A stretch of DNA of 64,000 nt from Nanobdellota archaeon (lineage in GTDB: Archaea > Nanobdellota > Nanobdellia > Woesearchaeales > JAGLXL01), in contig JAGLXL010000001.1 of the NCBI GenBank assembly GCA_023132895.1, forward strand, positions 124,001 through 188,000, given 5' to 3'. This document shows, piece after piece, positions 15,878 through 23,008 of this stretch. The notes under the pieces are model-generated. The model made no database searches. It saw only the letters and a list, made by a program, of their open reading frames with translations, and was not told the origin of the DNA. Position numbers and translations under genes: made by a program. Position 1 is the stretch's first letter. Each line of letters begins with the position of its first letter.

Positions 15878-16072
15878 ATGGCTAGAAACAGGATTATCAG
15901 GATGAGGCTCTCAAAGGGGGAGTATGAAACCTTGAAAAAAAAGAGCAAGCTATTTGGATATGCAACTCTTTCTGCTTTCTTAAGGAAACGATGTATTTAC
16001 GATTCCTCATTCATGGAAGACTCAATCATTGAAATAAAAAATAAATTAAATAAGTTGAGTCTTGATCCTTGA
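15878..16072 (+). CDS. Small ribbon-helix-helix/MobC-like DNA-binding protein
   Basis: A 64-residue basic protein starting RNRIIRMRLSKGEYETLKKK, with a central YATLSAFLRKRC helix. This strand-helix-helix pattern is seen in plasmid RHH and MobC-type auxiliary proteins. An ACATATAAGC box is immediately upstream, suggesting a leaderless message. It overlaps the 3' end of the integrase gene by 27 bases on the opposite strand. Its place beside the G-quadruplex and hairpin suggests an element-control or transfer role. Confidence 0.55.
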   Translation: MARNRIIRMRLSKGEYETLKKKSKLFGYATLSAFLRKRCIYDSSFMEDSIIEIKNKLNKLSLDP

Positions 16073-16801
16073 GTTTTCTTTAAGCCTTAAATTTTCATTC
16101 TGTAATTTGAGCAACTCTATTTTCTTGTCAACAACACCATTACCAGAAGTTTCTTCTACCTTGGCATAATTCCTCTGCTTTTTCTTGTTGAAGATGCCGG
16201 ACAGTTTTTTCCTTAATGGTTTCTTGGCCAGTTTGGCATAAATCAAAGTGCTGGAAATATCGCTGTGGCCTAAGAACTCCATGACTTCTTCAATATTAGC
16301 TCCGTTGTTAATTAAAGTCGTGCCAACAGTATGCCTCAATGAATGAAAACGGTATTTGTAGATGTTCCGGCCGTCTGACCTCTGGCCAACAACCTGGTAA
16401 AGGTTTGCTCTTTTCAAAACTGTGGCAAAATACTCTTCAAAGGTGTTGAGGCAGATGTGGGGAGACTTGTATTTGTTATCCTTGCCTGGAAACAGGAAAT
16501 CCCCTGAAACATTTTCAAAGTATTGCTGGAAAAAAGGTTCAATGTTTTTGTTGATAATAGGGATGACCCTGTCCTTGCCGTATCCTTGTTTGGTTCTCTT
16601 GGGGTTCTTGCTGTCAAGGACTTCTATTTCCATCTTCTCAAAGTTAAAACTTGATTTTTTTAGCCTGACTACTTCACCGCCCCTCAAACCAAAGAATAAA
16701 CCAGCAACCACAGCCACCATTATCCTGGGCTGGTGAATGGCATTGCCCAGCATTATCAATTCGCTTCTTGAAAGATATTTAGGTAATTTATGGTCTCTCA
16801 T
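16046..16801 (-). CDS. Tyrosine recombinase (integrase), catalytic domain only
   Basis: A 251-residue phage/XerD-type integrase. It has the full catalytic set: R in FGLRGGEVVRL, a lysine hairpin in the NPKRTKQGYGKDR region, HSLRHTVGTTL (HxxR), LGHSD histidine and the nucleophile tyrosine in SSTLIYAKL. It lacks the usual N-terminal core-binding domain. The upstream gene overlaps it by ATGA (16798-16801) and may supply DNA binding. I chose the ATG in that overlap rather than a GTG nine bases earlier. It lies about 640 bp from the metK 3' end, as expected for an integrase beside its attachment site. Confidence 0.92.
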   Translation of the reverse strand: MRDHKLPKYLSRSELIMLGNAIHQPRIMVAVVAGLFFGLRGGEVVRLKKSSFNFEKMEIEVLDSKNPKRTKQGYGKDRVIPIINKNIEPFFQQYFENVSGDFLFPGKDNKYKSPHICLNTFEEYFATVLKRANLYQVVGQRSDGRNIYKYRFHSLRHTVGTTLINNGANIEEVMEFLGHSDISSTLIYAKLAKKPLRKKLSGIFNKKKQRNYAKVEETSGNGVVDKKIELLKLQNENLRLKENSRIKTQLI

Positions 16802-17217
16802 TGTTCCCACCCCGCCATTAAGTCAGCAAACTCATTAATCAGCTTCCTGCCCAGCTTGATGACTTCAAGATTCCTCCGGGCATTCCTTCTTTCTATTTCG
16901 TTCTTGTTAATGGCATGAAGCTGCTTTAAATTCAGTTTCCCGTTCTTATAGCGTTCCCAAATCTCTTCAGGAACCATATAAGCCCTGAACCACTCATAAA
17001 CTGTCTGGGGGTTAAGGTTTTGGCTTAACAGCAGGTCATAGACCTTGTTTTCAATTTCACTTAGCTCTGTTTTCCTGACACCAGAGTTTTTTTTCTTAAT
17101 TCTTCCCAGAACTAACAACATATCTTCATCCTTGATTTCAGGTATCCGATGTTTCAGGAAATCAATGGTACTTTGGATTTTTTCAGCCCGATTTTTTCCG
17201 CCGAGGTAAATTTCCAT
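16798..17217 (-). CDS. Integrase-coupled accessory protein, 139 aa
   Basis: A basic helical protein translated just ahead of the integrase with an ATGA overlap and preceded by an AGGTGAT ribosome site. The middle (LNPQTVYEWFRAYMVPEEIW) and the following basic helices suggest DNA binding. It may be the detached core-binding half of the recombinase, or an excisionase/directionality factor. Sequence alone does not decide. It is transcribed away from metK, starting about 135 bp from the metK stop. Confidence 0.55.
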   Translation of the reverse strand: MEIYLGGKNRAEKIQSTIDFLKHRIPEIKDEDMLLVLGRIKKKNSGVRKTELSEIENKVYDLLLSQNLNPQTVYEWFRAYMVPEEIWERYKNGKLNLKQLHAINKNEIERRNARRNLEVIKLGRKLINEFADLMAGWEQ

Positions 17218-17352
17218 TTTTTATCACCTACTTCTTTATTTGCGGCTTTTTTTAAATATTTTGTAGACCTTTTGTAGCCACAAATTTTCAAGAGAAATCG
17301 ACGATAAAAGCCAAAAAAAGATAAAAAAAATTGGAAATTTTTTGTTTTTCGT

Positions 17353-17408
17353 CTACAGTCCGGCTTCAGATTTCAAGACTGCGGTTTTGTCTAAAGCTTC
17401 CCAGGTAA
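17353..17408 (-). other. metK 3' end as attachment core (attL-like)
   Basis: This stretch encodes [16 protein letters not shown] and the TAG stop of the intact gene, and is the third, functional copy of the core found at 3505 and 8774. An integrase gene sits directly beside it. Confidence 0.7.
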
Positions 17409-18462
17409 AGTCAGGGTCGTCACGGCCGAAGTGTCCGTAAGCTGCGGTCTTCTGGTAGATTGGCCGAAGCAAGTTAAGGGTTTTAATAATCCCGCTTGGA
17501 GTCAAGTCAAAGTTTTTCTTAACTATTTCAACAATTTTCTCTTCTGGGATTTTATTGGTGCCAAAGCAATGGACTAAAACTGAAACCGGCTCTGGGAAAC
17601 CAATGGCATAAGCCAACTGGACTTCACAACGTTCAGCCAAACCAGCAGCAACTAAGTTTTTAGCAACATATCTAGCCATGTAAGCGCCACTGCGATCCTG
17701 TTTATTAGGAACTTTGCCTGAGAAAGCTCCGCCACCATGCCGGCCCATGCCGCCGTAAGTATCGACAATGATTTTACGACCAGTCAAACCCGTATCTGCC
17801 TGAGGACCGCCTAAAACAAATTTACCTGTTTCGTTAACTAAAAATCTGGTGTTAGGGTCTAGATACCGGCCGCAAACTGGTTTGATGACTTTTTCAATGA
17901 TGTCATTTTTAATTTGTTCATGGGTAACAGTGTCATGATGCTGAGCAGCAATAACAACTGTGTCTACTCGCAAAGGTTTGTTATTTTCATCGTATTCAAC
18001 AGTAACTTGTGATTTGCCGTCTGGTCTTAAGAAATCAATTTCTCCTGACCTGCGAACATCAGTTAGTTTTTTAGTTAAAGCATGAGCCAGCATAATTGGC
18101 AAAGGCATAAACTGTGGAGTTTCATTGCAGGCAAAACCAAACATCATGCCCTGGTCACCAGCTCCTTGAGCAGCGTGAGTTCCTTCTGTTTCTTTTTCAC
18201 CCTGGGCAATGTCTCCTGACTGTTCGTCAATAGCCAAAACAACTGCACAGCTTTGGAAATCAATACCATAGGCAGGGTCTGTATAGCCAATTTTCTTCAA
18301 AGTATTTCTGACAACCTTAGTAACATCAACATAAGTTTTGGTAGTAATTTCACCGCCAACAACAACTAATCCTGTGGTGGTGAAGGTTTCGCAGCAACAG
18401 GCTCCATTTGGATCATCCTTGAGAACTGCGTCTAATACTGCGTCTGAGATTTGGTCACACAC
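17353..18462 (-). CDS. metK: S-adenosylmethionine synthetase, main frame (5' end displaced by an insertion)
   Basis: Makes S-adenosylmethionine from methionine and ATP. This is the bacterial/eukaryotic type, not the divergent archaeal MAT. The frame shows [12 protein letters not shown], then [56 protein letters not shown] and [10 protein letters not shown]. It would be complete if joined to 18494-18559, which encodes MEMRKGNYLFTSESVTEG plus the HPDK ATP-site motif behind a GGAGGT site. A 31-nt insertion with an in-frame TAG separates the two parts. As written, translation would need the GTG at 18462 and would lack the ATP-binding HPDK histidine. Confidence 0.9.
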   Translation of the reverse strand: MCDQISDAVLDAVLKDDPNGACCCETFTTTGLVVVGGEITTKTYVDVTKVVRNTLKKIGYTDPAYGIDFQSCAVVLAIDEQSGDIAQGEKETEGTHAAQGAGDQGMMFGFACNETPQFMPLPIMLAHALTKKLTDVRRSGEIDFLRPDGKSQVTVEYDENNKPLRVDTVVIAAQHHDTVTHEQIKNDIIEKVIKPVCGRYLDPNTRFLVNETGKFVLGGPQADTGLTGRKIIVDTYGGMGRHGGGAFSGKVPNKQDRSGAYMARYVAKNLVAAGLAERCEVQLAYAIGFPEPVSVLVHCFGTNKIPEEKIVEIVKKNFDLTPSGIIKTLNLLRPIYQKTAAYGHFGRDDPDFTWEALDKTAVLKSEAGL

Positions 18463-18493
18463 TCAAGACACTCGATAGAATCAACTATTGAGT
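18463..18493 (-). other. 31-nt insertion interrupting metK after GHPDK
   Basis: Between the codons for GHPDK and (V)CDQISDAV lie 31 extra bases. They create an in-frame TAG after two codons and shift the frame. The insertion can fold as ACTC-A-AATAG-type stem with CTATCGAGT, and flanking metK bases GGTCAC and GTGACC can also pair. I could not fit a canonical archaeal bulge-helix-bulge. Confidence 0.8.
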
Positions 18494-18559
18494 TTTATCT
18501 GGGTGACCTTCTGTTACACTCTCAGACGTAAATAAATAATTTCCTTTTCTCATTTCCAT
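18494..18559 (-). pseudogene. metK: metK 5' segment (first 22 codons)
   Basis: Encodes MEMRKGNYLFTSESVTEG followed by HPDK, the classic MetK N-terminus, starting at an ATG nine bases after GGAGGT. The ribosome site lies inside the end of the upstream gene. It is in the same transcript as the rest of metK but out of frame with it by the 31-nt insertion. Confidence 0.8.
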
Positions 18560-18562
18560 TTT

Positions 18563-18994
18563 TTATTTACCTCCTGTTTCAAATATTTGGACTATTCTAT
18601 AATCAGGTTCTGTTTCGCCAGCAACAGCAGCATTAAATGAATGAATCTCATTGAATCTATTGACAAAAGGAACCCTTTTGTTGTATTCTTCTGCCAAAGG
18701 CCTGATGACTTCGATTCCAAATGGGCCGTAATCACACAAACCAGCTTCTCCAACATGCTGGGCAATGATTCTTAACCCATAAGCAAAATCACCATGTAAA
18801 GGTAATTTTCCATTGCCTAATGACTCATATAAAACGTCAGCAAGGATTTCAACTGCAGTGATTCTTTCTGATTCCATTTCACCTATAGCAATACGTTTAA
18901 GTTTTTTTACACCAGTAAAGCCGACATCTTCTTCTATAATCATATTTTTCAATTCACTATATGTTTTATAGTTATGTGTTTCACGCTCATTCAT
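18563..18994 (-). CDS. Hypothetical protein upstream of metK, 143 aa
   Basis: No family recognised. It is acidic and soluble, with a helical repeat-like middle (ESERITAVEILADVLYESLG, GLRIIAQHVGEAGLCDYGPF). Its stop codon lies inside the metK leader, and the last codons (ETGGK) encode the GGAGGT ribosome site of metK, so the two genes form an operon. The ATG follows a GGAGGG site, and a TTTATAAAA box lies about 45 bp upstream. A link to methionine metabolism is only suggested by position. Confidence 0.6.
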   Translation of the reverse strand: MNERETHNYKTYSELKNMIIEEDVGFTGVKKLKRIAIGEMESERITAVEILADVLYESLGNGKLPLHGDFAYGLRIIAQHVGEAGLCDYGPFGIEVIRPLAEEYNKRVPFVNRFNEIHSFNAAVAGETEPDYRIVQIFETGGK

Positions 18995-19387
18995 TTATTA
19001 TCCCTCCGTATTGTTTTTGTTTTTGAATTGGAGGTTGTTTTATAAAGATTCTTGACTAAAATATTCTGATTGGAATAAGTATACGAATAAATGTATTCCA
19101 GTCCCAAAGGTTCTGGTGCTAGTTCTTGCTACAACAGTATGGGGTTTGCTACACTATGGACAACTTTATTCGCTTCTTAAAACAACAATATTCCACCAAC
19201 TGCTGATTGATGGCAAAGTGGAATTTGTGTGTTCAAAAACCGCGTTGGTGAAATATTGAGCATCAAAAACCACTTCAAGTTATAGCCTGTAATTAGTGGT
19301 TTTTGACAAGTTGCAGAATATTGATAAAAATGTTCAGAAAAAAAGTAGTTAGACCCTATTAAAGAGGGATCCAAGATGTTGGGATGG
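18995..19387. repeat. 393-bp non-coding stretch with three inverted repeats
   Basis: No convincing gene. It holds TGGAATA/TATTCCA arms (19071-19077, 19094-19100), AATATTCCACCAAC with GTTGGTGAAATATT (19187-19200, 19244-19257, one mismatch) and a perfect TCAAAAACCACT/AGTGGTTTTTGA pair (19263-19274, 19295-19306). Near the right end CCCT/AGGG flanks a short loop. It may be a decayed mobile element, a MITE-like unit or a structured RNA. A TATA box for the gene at 18994 sits at 19036-19044. Confidence 0.6.
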
Positions 19388-20584
19388 TTATATACCAAGA
19401 AAATACTTTATCTCTAAGAATTCTATGTTTTCTTTTGAAGCTTTTGATGTTTGACACAAGAGAATGAACTTTTTGATATGCTTAAAATGATTGGAGATCT
19501 CACTTAAGCCAAGAAATTCTCTTTCAGGTATTACTTTAGAAGAAACAACATTATACGCAACGTTTTTTACTACAAAATCAACTTCATTTTTGCCTTTCCA
19601 GTAAAACAACCCATTAGATTCTCTAAAAAATTTTTGGGCTATTGCAGCTTCAATCTGCTTGCTCGTTTCTTTTCTAGCAGTATTTGCCAGATAAAATCCA
19701 TTGTCAAGGACATAATATTTGGGCATATTACTGGCTATAAACTTTGATTTTGCTGAATATGAAAAGAATGGTACTTCAAAAATCATGTATGCGTCTTTCA
19801 GATAGTTGAGGTATCTTTGTAATGTAACTATATTAATGCCAATTTGTTTAGATAATTTATTTAGGCTAATTCTTATTCCAGGGTTGCTCATAATTAAATG
19901 AGCTAAGTTTTCAACCTGAACAGGATCTCTTATAGATCTCTTCATTATAACATCCTTTTCAGTGATGTTGGTTATATAATTCTGAAGAAGCTTTATTTTT
20001 TCCTCTTTATTTTCTGCAAGAACAACCTCTGGAAATCCACCATATATAAGAAATTCTTCAAATGATCTTTTTCCAAAATCTGTAAATTCCTTAAAATCTA
20101 AAGGAAAAATCTCAAAAGTTATATTCCTGCCAGTCAATAAAGTACCTAGCTCTCTTGATAAAATGTTTGAGCTTGACCCGCTAACAATAAACTTAATATT
20201 AATCTCTTTGTCATACTGTGTTTTTAACCAGCTTTCAAAATTAGGAATGACTTGTATTTCATCAAGGAAAATGAAACTTTTCTTACTTCTGTCAACAAGA
20301 CTTAGTATTTCATCAAGAAGCTCAAATGAACGTTTATTCAAAAATCGATAATCATCAAGAGCTGCGTATATAATATTTTCTTCTTTGATTCCATCATCCC
20401 TAAGATGTTTTATCAGCTGCTTTAATATTGTAGATTTTCCACTTCTTCTGATTCCCTTAAGGATTAATATCTCCTTCCTGCCAAGAAAGGGTATTATTTG
20501 CTTGAGATATTTTTTTCTAGGTATTCCTACATTAGATTTATCATACTCATCGCATATTTCTTTTATTTCATTTTTGGTCAGCAT
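19388..20584 (-). CDS. AAA+ ATPase with DUF4143 domain
   Basis: A 398-residue archaeal ATPase. It has Walker A RRSGKSTILKQL (about 42-53), Walker B KSFIFLDEIQVIPNFESWLK (about 97-116) and a sensor region FIVSGSSSNILSRELGTLLTGR. The C-terminal DUF4143 part (KYYVLDNGFYLANTA, then FYWKGKNEVDFVVKN) is related to the restriction-endonuclease-like fold. Such proteins are abundant in archaea and associated with mobile DNA. Cellular role is unknown. The start ATG gives the standard MLTKNEIKEICDEY N-terminus. Confidence 0.88.
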   Translation of the reverse strand: MLTKNEIKEICDEYDKSNVGIPRKKYLKQIIPFLGRKEILILKGIRRSGKSTILKQLIKHLRDDGIKEENIIYAALDDYRFLNKRSFELLDEILSLVDRSKKSFIFLDEIQVIPNFESWLKTQYDKEINIKFIVSGSSSNILSRELGTLLTGRNITFEIFPLDFKEFTDFGKRSFEEFLIYGGFPEVVLAENKEEKIKLLQNYITNITEKDVIMKRSIRDPVQVENLAHLIMSNPGIRISLNKLSKQIGINIVTLQRYLNYLKDAYMIFEVPFFSYSAKSKFIASNMPKYYVLDNGFYLANTARKETSKQIEAAIAQKFFRESNGLFYWKGKNEVDFVVKNVAYNVVSSKVIPEREFLGLSEISNHFKHIKKFILLCQTSKASKENIEFLEIKYFLGI

Positions 20585-20673
20585 GTAGGTAGAAAAGTGC
20601 CTTTTATTTATAAAGGTTTCTATTACAGTAAAAGGTTTTATAAATGAATCATATGTTGGAAGTTCTGATAGTA

Positions 20674-20697
20674 ATTAACCACTCATTAGTGGTTAAT
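20674..20697. promoter_or_regulatory. Palindromic operator upstream of the 20742 lipoprotein
   Basis: ATTAACCACT and AGTGGTTAAT are perfect 10-bp arms separated by CATT. They lie just upstream of a CTTTATATAG box and 45 bp before the ATG. The AACCACT/AGTGGTT core also occurs in the hairpin at 19263-19306. Confidence 0.5.
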
Positions 20698-20741
20698 AAA
20701 CGAAAGCTTTATATAGTAGTTCTGTTATATTAAGTAAAATA

Positions 20742-21188
20742 ATGAAAAAAACAATGACTGGTTTAGGAATGTTGATGTATGCACTAAATAGTTGTGCTAG
20801 CCAGCAACCAATTGAAACACCTAAATCAATAGATACTAAAGCAAATATTTCTGTTGAAAATAATGATGATGTGCCTGCTCCTGTTAGGAGTGATAAACCT
20901 TACGGCCCTCGGAATAGAATCTTGACAATAGAGGATATCAGAGGAGCATTAAGGGGTAATTTCGCACGTGTGGATGAATTAAATAAAGAAGCTTCTGATG
21001 CTACAGGCAATGTAGTTAAAGTATTAGAAGATTTAACAGGACCAAGGGGATTAAACTATTGGGAGCGAGTGTCAGAACGGAGCGAGCGTCAACTAGCACA
21101 AGATTATAAGACTTGGTTTCGCCTTCATAACGAACATATAAGAACTATGCGTGATCTTCAAAAAACAACTCCTTATTCTGGAAAATAA
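20742..21188 (+). CDS. Small lipoprotein, 148 aa
   Basis: The N-terminus MKKTMTGLGMLMYALNSC has a short hydrophobic stretch and a lipobox-like LNSC with the cysteine at residue 18. The mature part begins with a polar linker, then a basic helical domain (IEDIRGALRGNFARVDELNK, RVSERSERQLAQDYKTWFRL). No family recognised. It is probably surface-anchored. The promoter carries a strong palindrome. It is transcribed alone. Confidence 0.65.
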   Translation: MKKTMTGLGMLMYALNSCASQQPIETPKSIDTKANISVENNDDVPAPVRSDKPYGPRNRILTIEDIRGALRGNFARVDELNKEASDATGNVVKVLEDLTGPRGLNYWERVSERSERQLAQDYKTWFRLHNEHIRTMRDLQKTTPYSGK

Positions 21189-21325
21189 TTTTTATTATTT
21201 CTTAATAATTTATTCATTGGCACGATAAACACAAGTTTCTACTTTTTTGTACAAGAAAATGTCAAAGCTTTGTACTAAACTAAAATTCCAAAAAGAATAA
21301 ATATTAGTTATGAATATTCCTGATT

Positions 21326-21871
21326 ATGCCTTACGAAATTACAGAGATTAAGAAAATAAGAAAGAAATTAGGATTGACACAGTTTGATTTAGCCAAGGCA
21401 TCAGGTGTTTCGCAGAGCTTGATTGCCAAGATTGAAGCTGGCAGATTAGATCCTTCTTATTCAAATATCAGGAAGATATTTGATGCTCTGGATGAATTGA
21501 GCAAAAAAGAAGAGAAATTAGCCAAAGATATCATGCAGAAGAAGATTATTTCTGTTGGAGTTAATAATCTAGTGCTTTCAGCGATTAAATTGATGAAAAA
21601 ACACGGCATTAGCCAGGTGCCGGTTGAAGATAAAGGCAAGATTGTTGGAATTGTGACAGAGAAGTCTTTGGTTGAGAGATTAGGCCCGGATATTTCCAAG
21701 TTAAAGGTGAAGGAGGTGATGGATGAATCACCACCAATTATTTCACCAGAAACAAGATTAGAAGTAATCTCCAATCTGTTGAAACATTTTCAGATTATAT
21801 TAGTGGCTGAGAAAGGTGACTATAAAGGTTTGATTTCTAAAACTGATTTGTTAGAGAAGGTTTATGGTTAA
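21326..21871 (+). CDS. XRE-type HTH regulator with two CBS domains
   Basis: A 181-residue archaeal regulator. An XRE helix-turn-helix occupies residues 5-60 (RKKLGLTQFDLAKASGVSQS, then LIAKIEAGRLDPSYSNIRKI). A pair of CBS domains fills residues 68-180 (IISVGVNNLVLSAIKLMKKH, VPVEDKGKIVGIVTEKSL, ISPETRLEVISNLLKHFQ, LISKTDLLEKVYG). CBS pairs usually bind adenosyl ligands such as AMP, ATP or SAM. Targets are unknown. Its last 14 codons recur as a synonymous relic at 22317-22358. Confidence 0.92.
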   Translation: MPYEITEIKKIRKKLGLTQFDLAKASGVSQSLIAKIEAGRLDPSYSNIRKIFDALDELSKKEEKLAKDIMQKKIISVGVNNLVLSAIKLMKKHGISQVPVEDKGKIVGIVTEKSLVERLGPDISKLKVKEVMDESPPIISPETRLEVISNLLKHFQIILVAEKGDYKGLISKTDLLEKVYG

Positions 21872-21872
21872 T

Positions 21873-22274
21873 TTATTTCTTTAAGTGTCTTTCAAACTTG
21901 AGATAACTATGGATTCTGATAAACAAAGGATAGAATAGGATTAATATAACCAATGATATCAAAGCAAAATAAAAATAAGTGAGTGGAGACATATCTAAGT
22001 TAAGTGAATTTTCTGCTGTTAAAGCTCGTATAAACAGAGCAAGAACCATTGATCCAATGGCTGCCAAAAAAATTGAAAGATAAGTCAATGTTTTACTGTT
22101 GATCGGAGTATTCAATATTTTTGGACGATAAAAACTAGCAAGAATCCTAATGACTGGATATTTAATACATCCCGAATGAAAAGGTAAGAGTTTAATGTGT
22201 CCTTCCATAATAACTCTTAAATCTTTTAACGATCTAATCGGCTTTTTGCACTTGTGACAGATGATTGAACTCAT
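21873..22274 (-). CDS. Membrane protein with N-terminal zinc ribbon
   Basis: A 133-residue protein. The N-terminal zinc-ligand set CHKCKKPI, H27/C36 region (FHSGC) precedes two transmembrane helices at about 63-85 and 98-120. It is convergent with, and one base from, the HTH-CBS gene. It occupies most of the interval between that gene and the duplicated CBS tail at 22317, so it is the likely inserted cargo. No family recognised. Confidence 0.65.
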   Translation of the reverse strand: MSSIICHKCKKPIRSLKDLRVIMEGHIKLLPFHSGCIKYPVIRILASFYRPKILNTPINSKTLTYLSIFLAAIGSMVLALFIRALTAENSLNLDMSPLTYFYFALISLVILILFYPLFIRIHSYLKFERHLKK

Positions 22275-22316
22275 TTTATGATTAAGAATGAAAGACGGGT
22301 TAATAAATATTTGGTG

Positions 22317-22358
22317 TTGATTTCTAAGACTGACCTTCTTGAGAAGGTTTATGGTTAG
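22317..22358 (+). pseudogene. Relic of the HTH-CBS gene 3' end
   Basis: Encodes LISKTDLLEKVYG and stop, identical in protein to the end of the intact gene (21830-21871), with seven of 42 bases different and all changes synonymous. It has no upstream remainder. It is most simply read as the tail of a former allele, displaced when the intervening DNA arrived. Confidence 0.8.
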
Positions 22359-22542
22359 AATACATCAAATAAGATACAACAAAACCAGCAGCAAAAAGAG
22401 CAGGATGAAGAAGATAATCGTCAGGGATCTGTTTGTGTGAAAGGGGTTCTAAAAGTGTGTAGGCAGTGCCAAGGCCACAAGTAAGCATACCCCATAGACC
22501 AGTTGGCTTAAGAATAACATCATCAATAAAAGACGGGCTCAT
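22324..22542 (-). CDS. Small membrane protein, 72 aa
   Basis: Two hydrophobic segments at about 17-33 and 48-62 (LWGMLTCGLGTAYTLL, HPALFAAGFVVSYLMY). The last 12 residues (YSNHKPSQEGQS) are encoded antisense to the CBS-tail relic, so this C-terminus arose by reading through foreign relic DNA. No family recognised. A clear ribosome site is not evident, and the gene is short, so expression is uncertain. Confidence 0.5.
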   Translation of the reverse strand: MSPSFIDDVILKPTGLWGMLTCGLGTAYTLLEPLSHKQIPDDYLLHPALFAAGFVVSYLMYSNHKPSQEGQS

Positions 22543-22579
22543 TTCAATTATAATTTAATTAATTTGTTTAGATATTTTA

Positions 22580-22978
22580 TTAAAAATTAGGCAAAGGCTC
22601 AGATTTCATTGCTTCCATGTCTTTTCCATATATTTCTTGAAATAAATCTTTGATTTTATCATAATTTGATGTGCTGGATGAGCTTGTTAATACAAAAGTG
22701 TGAAGAGGGGTTTTCCTATAACTTGCTGAATAATCAATTCGACGTGGGCCTGTAACCCCAAAATCAAGAAGCACTACACCAGTGTCGTCCATGCCTGCTA
22801 AGAATTTCTCTAAAGTCATTCCTTCAACTAGCCCGTCTACCTTATAAATTGGACCTATTCCTATTTGTTCATTAAATTCATGGTCTTCCTGATCTAAACC
22901 TGCTGTTAGAAGTGCTTGGGTAAAAGCTTTGTTTTTTTCTAATGGTTCTTCTGTTAAGTTTATTCTTTTGCTTTTCAT
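22580..22978 (-). CDS. Hypothetical protein, 132 aa
   Basis: Soluble alpha/beta protein of unknown family. It contains a repetitive serine stretch (TSSSSTSNYDKIKDLFQEIY) and a glycine/valine-rich middle (DDTGVVLLDFGVTGPRRIDY). It lies between the small membrane protein and a TrmB-type regulator on the same strand. Start is at the ATG with MKSKRINL. No motif points to a function. Confidence 0.55.
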   Translation of the reverse strand: MKSKRINLTEEPLEKNKAFTQALLTAGLDQEDHEFNEQIGIGPIYKVDGLVEGMTLEKFLAGMDDTGVVLLDFGVTGPRRIDYSASYRKTPLHTFVLTSSSSTSNYDKIKDLFQEIYGKDMEAMKSEPLPNF

Positions 22979-23008
22979 ATTATCACTTTAAGAGATATAA
23001 AAAAAACA

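Noticed and set aside
18453-18510. Archaeal bulge-helix-bulge intron in metK
   Set aside because: Complementary flanks exist, but I could not place two three-base bulges around a four-base-pair helix at junctions that restore the frame. I report only an insertion of unknown nature.
19177-19398. 73-residue leftward protein in the inverted-repeat region
   Set aside because: Composition and lack of a ribosome site suggest a chance frame through hairpin DNA.
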